Shown here piece after piece: positions 1 to 5,109 of a DNA stretch of 10,744 bases. The stretch lies in contig JAHDBK010000014.1 in NCBI GenBank assembly GCA_020630455.1, positions 1 to 10,744 on the forward strand, written 5' to 3'. Positions within the stretch are counted from its first letter, which is position 1. Each line of letters opens with the position of its first letter. Both the position numbers and the translations under genes were made by a program. This DNA comes from Saprospiraceae bacterium. GTDB taxonomy: Bacteria > Bacteroidota > Bacteroidia > Chitinophagales > Saprospiraceae. A model generated the notes under the pieces. The model saw only the letters and a program-made list of their open reading frames with translations. It was not told the origin of the DNA and did no database searches.

Positions 1-1
1 C

Positions 2-499
2 GAAGATGATCACATTTACTTATTAGGAACATCAAGAGATGATATTGGCAGTTCAGAATATATTAGAACCATTCACGATGTTGAATATTCAAATGTTCCA
101 TATTTTGACTTAGAAGAAGAAGTACATTTACAGTCCGTAGTCAAAGAATTGATTCAAGGAAAGCATATTGAATCTGCACATGATGTATCTGATGGTGGTT
201 TATTTACGAATTTGATGGAATCTGCTATTTGTAGTGGAATCGGATTTGATATTGTTACTGACAAGCAAATCAGAAAAGATGCTTTTTTATTCGGCGAAAG
301 CCAAAGTAGAGTTATCATAACTGTAAAGACTGATAAGGTAGAAGGTTTGGAAAGATTTTTGAGCGAACAAAATCAAAATTTTAGCTGTTTAGGAAAAACA
401 AGTGGCGACAAAGCAATTATAGATGGTGATAACTTTGGAAAAATAGCCGATTGGTCAAGTATTTATAACGATACATTAGGTACTTATTTTGAAAATTAG
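2..499 (+). CDS. purL: Phosphoribosylformylglycinamidine synthase subunit PurL, C-terminal part (5' end outside window)
   Basis: PurL converts formylglycinamide ribonucleotide, ATP and glutamine-derived ammonia to FGAM in cytosolic de novo purine synthesis. The reading frame is open from base 2, so the gene starts upstream. The visible 165 residues are the C-terminal part of the second AIRS-like half. Near its start it reads HIYLLGTSRDDIGSSEY, followed by the family hallmark SAHDVSDGGL (about base 172) and LFGESQSRVIITV, the typical ATP-binding-fold strand of PurL. It ends shortly after a 'W..IYNDTLGTYFEN' tail with no glutamine amidotransferase domain. This indicates the small PurL form, which works with separate PurQ and PurS, and not the large fused form. 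A TTG at 149 could be mistaken for a start, but the matching sequence upstream shows it is internal. The assignment is from motif recognition and is strong. Confidence 0.95.
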   Translation, partial: EDDHIYLLGTSRDDIGSSEYIRTIHDVEYSNVPYFDLEEEVHLQSVVKELIQGKHIESAHDVSDGGLFTNLMESAICSGIGFDIVTDKQIRKDAFLFGESQSRVIITVKTDKVEGLERFLSEQNQNFSCLGKTSGDKAIIDGDNFGKIADWSSIYNDTLGTYFEN

Positions 500-525
500 T
501 AGTGATTAGTGAGTGTAGTGTAGTG
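497..525. repeat. Degenerate TAGTG short repeats just after purL
   Basis: Four exact TAGTG units lie at 500-504, 507-511, 516-520 and 521-525, separated by short related spacers, beginning directly at the purL stop codon (TAG 497-499). No coding or RNA gene explains them. They may belong to a dispersed intergenic repeat family or have arisen by replication slippage; the window alone cannot say which. Confidence 0.6.
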
Positions 526-618
526 AGAACTAAGTACAATAGAAACGAATTAGCACATCTTGTTACTTGATAGATTGATACAAAGTGGCAATAGTTACTT
601 CACAAAACAAAACCAAGC

Positions 619-644
619 AATAATAAAGAGTTTTCTTTATTATT
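619..644. repeat. A/T-rich inverted repeat (hairpin) between purL and the lipoprotein gene
   Basis: The arm AATAATAAAG (619-628) is perfectly complementary to CTTTATTATT (635-644) around a 6-base centre, and one further A-T pair at 629/634 tightens the loop. It is 120 bases past the purL stop. The stem is almost pure A/T and is followed on the plus strand by an A-rich stretch, not a T run, so it is at best a weak terminator of purL transcription. It could simply be a chance inverted repeat in AT-rich DNA. Confidence 0.5.
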
Positions 645-665
645 AATAAATAAAAAAGTTTAACA

Positions 666-686
666 TCTATAGTCTATAGTCTATGG
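666..686. repeat. Three tandem copies of a 7-base unit TCTATAG
   Basis: Two exact TCTATAG units (666-672, 673-679) are followed by one variant TCTATGG (680-686). The array lies in the non-coding gap about 60 bases upstream of the lipoprotein promoter. Together with the TAGTG units at 497-525 it makes this gap unusually repeat-rich for so short a region. No function is evident. Confidence 0.65.
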
Positions 687-720
687 TATGTACTTGTAGA
701 ATGTTATGATTTTATTAATA

Positions 721-753
721 TTGTTTTTTTAATAATATTAATTTATATTTTTG
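721..753 (+). promoter_or_regulatory. Bacteroidota-type promoter for the thioredoxin lipoprotein gene
   Basis: TATTTTTG at 746-753 matches the Bacteroidota -7 consensus TAnnTTTG, and a TTG at 721-723, 22 bases upstream, fits a -33 element. Transcription would start near 760, leaving a leader of about 20 A/T-rich bases before the ATG at 782 with no Shine-Dalgarno sequence, as is normal in this phylum. In DNA this AT-rich the -7 match could arise by chance; its placement right before a gene supports it. Confidence 0.5.
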
Positions 754-781
754 TAATAATTTTAATAAAAAATTTATAAAA

Positions 782-1849
782 ATGAAAAATGTATATTGGA
801 TTTTAATGGTTGCGGCTATTGGATTTTTCACTTCATGTGGAGGAGATACCGCAGAAAATGTAGAAGGAATTTTAGTAAAAGGAGCAGTTACAGATGCTGC
901 TGATATGCAAGTATTTTTTGACCAAGTTAACTTTAACAACTCTAGTAGTGTATTAGGAAGGTCTGACATTGGTTCTGGTGGAAGTTTTAAAATAGAAATT
1001 AAAGACCATCCTGGTGCTGGTGTTTATAGATTAAGAGTGGGTGCAAAAAGAAGTTTTATCGTCTTAGAAGGAAGTGAAAAAATAATTGAAATCAATGGAA
1101 AATTAAGTGATTTTGATAATGGTACTCAAACTATTACTGGAGCTCCTGCAACAGCCGCTATGGTCGAAGCAGAGCAAAAAATCAAATCTAATCAACTCAA
1201 CATTAATAATTTTGGAGAATTTTTAAAATCCAATAATAGTTTAGTGAGCGCTATCATTTCTACTCGTATTCTTACAGGTATGGATGAAAAAAGTATCAAT
1301 GGAAATAAGGCTGTTTTAGCCAAATTACAAGAAGAATATCCTACTTCCAATTACACTACGGAATTTAAAGGTCTTGTTGATTTTAAAGAGGCTCAATACA
1401 AGCAGTTTGTAGCTACTCAAAAAATACAAGTAGGAAAACCTGCTCCAGACATTAAATTAGCTAGTCCTGACGGAAAAGAATACGCACTTTCTGACTTAAA
1501 AGGAAAAGTAGTATTATTGGATTTTTGGGCAAGTTGGTGTGGTCCATGTCGTAGAGAAAACCCAAATGTAGTAAAAGTATATGACAAATATAATAAGCAA
1601 GGATTTGAGGTATTCAGCGTTTCTTTAGATAGACAAAATGGCAAACAAAAATGGATTAATGCCATCAAACAAGATAATTTAAAATGGCCTTATCACGTAA
1701 GTGATTTACAATTTTGGCAAAGTGCACCAGCTAAAGAATATGGTGTTAGAGGTATTCCAAAAACATTCCTAATTGATAGGGAAGGAAATATTTCGGCGAT
1801 GGATTTAAGAGGAAATGCTCTTGAACCTGCTGTTAAAAAGTTATTATAA
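782..1849 (+). CDS. Thioredoxin-domain lipoprotein (TlpA/ResA-like thiol-disulfide oxidoreductase with DUF4369-like N-terminus)
   Basis: This 355-residue protein starts with a lipoprotein signal peptide: MKNVYWILMV, a hydrophobic core, then the lipobox FTSC with Cys19 as the lipidated residue. The residues after Cys19 are GGDTAEN. This does not look like the acidic surface-export signals of Bacteroidota lipoproteins, so a periplasm-facing anchor is likelier than surface display. Residues about 28-120 are a beta-rich domain resembling DUF4369, which commonly precedes such thioredoxins. Residues about 125-215 are helical. Residues about 217-355 are an AhpC/TSA-TlpA-type thioredoxin fold with the redox motif WCGPC (Cys253, Cys256) and the cis-proline loop GIPKTF (Pro326). 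By family, such proteins reduce or shuffle disulfides in envelope proteins or in cytochrome c maturation; the actual partner cannot be read here. The ATG is preceded by an A/T leader and promoter, and a strong terminator follows, so it is probably monocistronic. Confidence 0.9.
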   Translation: MKNVYWILMVAAIGFFTSCGGDTAENVEGILVKGAVTDAADMQVFFDQVNFNNSSSVLGRSDIGSGGSFKIEIKDHPGAGVYRLRVGAKRSFIVLEGSEKIIEINGKLSDFDNGTQTITGAPATAAMVEAEQKIKSNQLNINNFGEFLKSNNSLVSAIISTRILTGMDEKSINGNKAVLAKLQEEYPTSNYTTEFKGLVDFKEAQYKQFVATQKIQVGKPAPDIKLASPDGKEYALSDLKGKVVLLDFWASWCGPCRRENPNVVKVYDKYNKQGFEVFSVSLDRQNGKQKWINAIKQDNLKWPYHVSDLQFWQSAPAKEYGVRGIPKTFLIDREGNISAMDLRGNALEPAVKKLL

Positions 1850-1873
1850 TATTTTATTTATTATTAATTATAT

Positions 1874-1908
1874 AAAAAAGAGTTTGTTAATATAACAAAC
1901 TCTTTTTT
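1874..1908 (+). terminator. Intrinsic terminator of the thioredoxin lipoprotein gene
   Basis: A perfect 16-bp inverted repeat (1874-1889 with 1893-1908) closes on a 3-base loop ATA. Its core is GAGTTTGTTA / TAACAAACTC and its outer parts are an A6 run and a T6 run, so the T tract needed for release is part of the right arm. It begins 25 bases after the lipoprotein stop and ends 19 bases before the next ATG, separating the two transcription units. Confidence 0.85.
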
Positions 1909-1927
1909 AGTTTAAACTCAATTTATT

Positions 1928-2602
1928 ATGGCATATTTTGACAATGATTTTCTAGATTTTTTCGAAGGTCTTTCAAACAACAATAACAAGGACTGGTTTC
2001 ATAATAATAAAAAGATTTATGAACAAAAGATAAAGAAACCTTTTTATCAATTGATAAATGACGTCATTGAAACTATACAAACAAATTACGACAAGGACTT
2101 GGATTTGGAAGTCAAAAATGCTGTATTTCGCATCAATAGAGACATTCGTTTTTCCAAGGACAAAACACCATACAAAACACATGTAGCAGCAGTTGTTTCA
2201 AGGGGCGGTCGCAAGGATTTATTATATCCTGGTTTATACATTCATTTAGGATTAGGGGAATTGAGTCTAGGAGGAGGTTGCTATCAACCTGATAAACATA
2301 TTTTACAATCTATACGTGAGCATATCGCTACTCATCCAAAAAAATTAAATGCCATATTGAACAATAAAGAATTCAAGGATACTTATGGTGGTATCAAAGG
2401 AGCAAAGAACAAAAGACTGCCTAAGGAATTTATAGATGTAGCCGAAAGCATTCCTTTAATCGCTAATAAGCAATTTTATGTGATGGCAAATTATTCTTCT
2501 GAACATATTTTGAGAGAAGATTTATTGGATTTTATAATACAGCATTATGAGGTATCTACCCAGTGGAATAGCTTTCTAAAAGAAGCTATGAAATTAAGCT
2601 AA
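1928..2602 (+). CDS. DUF2461 family protein
   Basis: This is a 224-residue, probably soluble cytosolic protein of the DUF2461 (TIGR02453) family, whose biochemical function is not established. Family features seen are the N-terminal 'FF..L..NN.KDWF..NK..YE' block (residues about 11-31), the most conserved motif RINRDIRFSKDKTPYKTH (68-85), the 'GLYIHLG' strand (102-108) and the glycine-rich turn GGGCYQPD (115-122). The length is normal for the family and the protein looks complete. No signal peptide or membrane segment is visible. The start ATG lies 19 bases after a terminator. I see no clear TAnnTTTG box in that short gap, so its promoter is unidentified or lies within the terminator region. 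The stop is followed after one base by the ATG of a small membrane protein, which suggests cotranscription and coupled translation. Confidence 0.9.
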   Translation: MAYFDNDFLDFFEGLSNNNNKDWFHNNKKIYEQKIKKPFYQLINDVIETIQTNYDKDLDLEVKNAVFRINRDIRFSKDKTPYKTHVAAVVSRGGRKDLLYPGLYIHLGLGELSLGGGCYQPDKHILQSIREHIATHPKKLNAILNNKEFKDTYGGIKGAKNKRLPKEFIDVAESIPLIANKQFYVMANYSSEHILREDLLDFIIQHYEVSTQWNSFLKEAMKLS

Positions 2603-2603
2603 A

Positions 2604-2789
2604 ATGACTAAACTGCCCTTATATTTAAGAATTCTTAGTTTTATATTTCCAATAGGAATATTGATATTTTTTATATTAAAAAATAAGAATAAATCTGTAG
2701 CACAAGAAGCACTTCAAACTGCTTTAGTGGGTATAGGTCTATTTGTTGGTTTTAATTTATTGATTGATGTAATATTGAATTATACTTAA
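2604..2789 (+). CDS. Small two-helix membrane protein, function unknown
   Basis: This is a 61-residue protein I do not recognise. It has two hydrophobic segments, residues about 6-24 (ILSFIFPIGILIFFILK) and about 40-58 (ALVGIGLFVGFNLLIDVIL), joined by a short basic and polar linker KNKNKSVAQEALQT. It is likely an inner-membrane hairpin. The ATG follows the DUF2461 stop codon after a single base, a spacing that favours translational coupling and makes a real gene likely despite the size. Its last codons overlap the end of menA on the other strand by 4 bases, with no terminator between. Small hydrophobic ORFs can arise by chance in AT-rich DNA, so conservation next to DUF2461 genes would be the test. 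Confidence 0.65.
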   Translation: MTKLPLYLRILSFIFPIGILIFFILKNKNKSVAQEALQTALVGIGLFVGFNLLIDVILNYT

Positions 2790-3679
2790 AATACCAATAC
2801 TCCTATTCCAAATAATACTACGAATAATAAAGTCGACAATGCCAATTGTTTGAGATAAGGGTCTAATTCAGATGCTACAGTCTTTATTAATACAGCTCTT
2901 GCATTAATTATAAATAAAGGAATACTCAATAGTACTATAAAATTTTTATAATTATTAAAATATTTAAATAAAAACAACATAATACAGACCCAAGCTGCCA
3001 ATAATATCAACCAATGATAATAGACTGATTTTTGTCGACCTAATCTTACTGGGATGGAATATTTACCTGCTTTTTTATCCGATTCTATATCTCTTATATT
3101 ATTTAAATTTAAAACGCCAACAGAAAGTAATCCACAAGAGAGAGCAGGTAACAATATATCCAAATTCCAATCCTTAGTTTGCAAATAATAAGTACCTCCA
3201 ACAGCGAGAATACCAAAGAAAAAAAGCACCGAAATATCTCCTAAGCCCATATAACCATAAGGACGTTTACCAACGGTATAAGTAATTGCAGCGATAATAG
3301 ATACGATTCCTAAAGCCAAAAAAGTAATCCAATCTTCTTGGGTATTTAGAGATTTGAAAATCAATAAAACGCCTGAAATTAAGGACAAGACAGCCAATAA
3401 AACCATGGCATTTTTCATTGCTTTTGCAGATATTTTACCCGACTGAACTGCTCTGCTAGGACCTAGTCTGTCTTCCGAATCTGCTCCATTGACACTATCT
3501 CCATAATCATTTGCTAAATTAGATAAGATTTGTAATAAAAATGCTGTTAATAATGTTAGTCCAAAAATGAGAGGATTGAATTGATTTTGCCAAGCGGCTA
3601 ATATACCGCCCATACCGATACAAGCAGCAGCAAGAGGTAAAGTTCTTAATCTAAAAGATTGTATCCATGAAGACAACAT
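2786..3679 (-). CDS. menA: 1,4-dihydroxy-2-naphthoate polyprenyltransferase MenA
   Basis: MenA is an integral membrane UbiA-superfamily enzyme that joins a polyprenyl diphosphate to 1,4-dihydroxy-2-naphthoate, giving demethylmenaquinone in respiratory quinone synthesis. The 297-residue product has the usual length and about eight or nine hydrophobic segments. The first Asp-rich motif is NDYGDSVNGAD (residues 57-67), which binds diphosphate through Mg2+. The conserved cytosolic loop TYTVGKRPYGYMGLGD spans 133-148. The second Asp-rich motif is NIRDIESDKKAGK (194-206). The combination of NDYxDxxxGxD with DIESDxxAGK is typical of MenA and distinguishes it from UbiA or protohaem farnesyltransferase. 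It lies 12 bases downstream of the glycosidase gene on the same strand and is probably cotranscribed with it. Its stop codon overlaps the end of the convergent 61-residue gene by 4 bases. Confidence 0.93.
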   Translation of the reverse strand: MLSSWIQSFRLRTLPLAAACIGMGGILAAWQNQFNPLIFGLTLLTAFLLQILSNLANDYGDSVNGADSEDRLGPSRAVQSGKISAKAMKNAMVLLAVLSLISGVLLIFKSLNTQEDWITFLALGIVSIIAAITYTVGKRPYGYMGLGDISVLFFFGILAVGGTYYLQTKDWNLDILLPALSCGLLSVGVLNLNNIRDIESDKKAGKYSIPVRLGRQKSVYYHWLILLAAWVCIMLFLFKYFNNYKNFIVLLSIPLFIINARAVLIKTVASELDPYLKQLALSTLLFVVLFGIGVLVF

Positions 3680-3691
3680 AAACTATACTTT

Positions 3692-4876
3692 TTATACTTC
3701 TAAGCCATTTTCTTGGGTCACTTTAGAATAATAACGCCCAGCCTCTGTCATCGTTCGCTCCATTGTATCTAAATTTATTCTTACTAAGCCAAAACGGTAA
3801 GTAGGTCCTAAATTCCATTCAAAATTATCCCAAGTACTCCAATGTATATATGCTTTAATAGGAACTCCTTCTTCAATAAGTTCATGCATAATAGTTAGAT
3901 AGTCCTTGATGCTATTGATACGCACTTGAGAGTCGTCCGTACAAATACCATTTTCGGTAATAATAATTGGTTTTTTATATTTTTTATAAAATCTACGGAT
4001 GATATGTCTAAAAGCCTCAGGTTTATATGCCCACATTTTATCATGAGGCAAACCCATTTTATCTAATTTCCCTGGTGTGTCAATTTCTGTTATTGGAAAA
4101 GGGGTAAGTGGCACATGAGCATAATAACTCAATCCCCAATAATCTAAACGAGCAAAATGTTTAGGTGCGAATTGCATGAACCACCAGTCTGCAAATTTAC
4201 CCACCAAACTTCCCAGTATATTAGTACCTAAAAAATCAACTGTATTACAAGAAATTCCTACTGGAGTTTCGGGATATGCATTTTTTAATTTATCATATAC
4301 AATATCATGAGCTTTACCCATATTTTTAATCGCTCGATTAGCCTTAAAATAACTTTTTTTGAATGGAGGAAAATTTCCCATCATAAAACCATTCATGGCA
4401 TATACATTGGGTTCATTAAAGGTATTCCAATTGGCTGCATATTTTCCAAAATGCTCTATACATTGTTCTGCATAATTGACAAAAGCAGGAATATTATCAG
4501 CATTGAGCCAAGAGCCATTTTTTTCAAACCAATTAGGATTCATAAAGTGGTGTATAACAAACATCACCTGCATTCCCTCTTGATTCAAAGCTTTAAAAAA
4601 ATCTTGATATTCTTTAATTACATCTTCCTCAAAAGGAGCAAAAGCTTTGAGTTGTAGTCGAGACCAATCTACTCCACAACGATACATACTACCAAACTGT
4701 TTGATGTTTTGAACATCTTCCATTCTCCTTTTTTCGTGGTCAGTTGTTTGGATAAAAGTATAGCCATCTTTAGCTTCGACTCCATGCCAGTTGTGATCTC
4801 CTGCTGTTTCTACTTGTGCAGCAGCGGTAGATGTCCCCCAAATAAATCCTTCTGGAAAAGATAAAAATTTACTCAT
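3692..4876 (-). CDS. Glycoside hydrolase family 1 protein (beta-glycosidase-like)
   Basis: GH1 enzymes are (beta/alpha)8-barrel retaining beta-glycosidases, and a few members transfer sugars instead of hydrolysing. The 394-residue product starts with FPEGFIWGTSTAAAQVE (residues 7-23), the family N-terminal signature. It contains the acid/base motif TFNEPN (Glu155), the nucleophile motif ITENG (Glu308), His110 in the HHF segment, and the C-terminal substrate loop WDNFEWNLGPTYRFGLV (349-365). Both catalytic glutamates are present, so an active enzyme is expected. It is shorter than the 440-480 residues usual for GH1 beta-glucosidases. The strand-2 motif reads GVDWSRLQ (68-75) instead of the usual FSISWSRI, recalling archaeal and plant SFR2-like members. 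No signal peptide is seen, so a cytosolic location is inferred. The substrate is not predictable. It is the first gene of a probable two-gene unit with menA. Confidence 0.9.
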   Translation of the reverse strand: MSKFLSFPEGFIWGTSTAAAQVETAGDHNWHGVEAKDGYTFIQTTDHEKRRMEDVQNIKQFGSMYRCGVDWSRLQLKAFAPFEEDVIKEYQDFFKALNQEGMQVMFVIHHFMNPNWFEKNGSWLNADNIPAFVNYAEQCIEHFGKYAANWNTFNEPNVYAMNGFMMGNFPPFKKSYFKANRAIKNMGKAHDIVYDKLKNAYPETPVGISCNTVDFLGTNILGSLVGKFADWWFMQFAPKHFARLDYWGLSYYAHVPLTPFPITEIDTPGKLDKMGLPHDKMWAYKPEAFRHIIRRFYKKYKKPIIITENGICTDDSQVRINSIKDYLTIMHELIEEGVPIKAYIHWSTWDNFEWNLGPTYRFGLVRINLDTMERTMTEAGRYYSKVTQENGLEV

Positions 4877-4888
4877 TTGATTATTTTT

Positions 4889-4906
4889 ATAAAGAAATTT
4901 CTTTAT
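4889..4906. promoter_or_regulatory. 18-base perfect palindrome in the leader of the GH1 gene (candidate operator)
   Basis: ATAAAGAAATTTCTTTAT is identical to its reverse complement. It lies 12 bases upstream of the GH1 start codon and about 20 bases downstream of the GH1 -7 box, in the 5' untranslated region. A dyad here could be an operator for a dimeric repressor or, in the RNA, a hairpin near the ribosome landing site. The A/T-only flanks make chance occurrence possible. Confidence 0.4.
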
Positions 4907-4925
4907 TATTTATTAAAATAAAGAA

Positions 4926-4933
4926 CAAATATA
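4926..4933 (-). promoter_or_regulatory. Candidate -7 promoter box for GH1-menA
   Basis: On the minus strand the sequence reads TATATTTG, matching the Bacteroidota -7 consensus TAnnTTTG, about 50 bases ahead of the GH1 start codon. No good -33 TTTG is visible at the expected distance upstream, and the area is nearly pure A/T, so the call rests on the one box and its position. Confidence 0.4.
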
Positions 4934-5058
4934 ATTGATATATTATGATTTTTTATAAATAAAAAATATAATATTGGAACTAAATTAAAAAAAGAAATTA
5001 TTTACATATACACACAATCTCAAAATTCATGACTATAAAGTATAATCAAGTCAAATCG

Positions 5059-5066
5059 TACTTTTG
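5059..5066 (+). promoter_or_regulatory. Candidate -7 promoter box for asnS
   Basis: TACTTTTG matches the Bacteroidota -7 consensus TAnnTTTG, 43 bases ahead of the asnS ATG. The leader between them (AATTTAATTTATTATTAAC and on) is A/T-rich with no Shine-Dalgarno sequence. A clear -33 element is not seen. With the box at 4926-4933 it makes the GH1/asnS gap a divergent promoter region. Confidence 0.5.
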
Positions 5067-5109
5067 TAATTTAATTTATTATTAACAACATCTAATAATT
5101 AAAATAAAG

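Noticed and set aside
149..499. A 116-residue gene starting at TTG 149
   Set aside because: The frame is open and PurL-like all the way to base 2, so this is an internal codon of purL.
619..644. The A/T hairpin as an intrinsic terminator for purL
   Set aside because: The stem is nearly all A/T, 120 bases beyond the stop, and followed by A-rich sequence and not a T run on the plus strand.
497..686. The short repeats as a CRISPR array or tRNA-type element
   Set aside because: The units are 5-7 bases with no regular spacers, and there is no cloverleaf or conserved RNA motif.
4307..4657. A 116-residue plus-strand ORF inside the GH1 gene
   Set aside because: It is the antisense of a clear GH1 coding sequence with both catalytic motifs, and its product is low-complexity Ile/Phe/Lys-rich with no family features.
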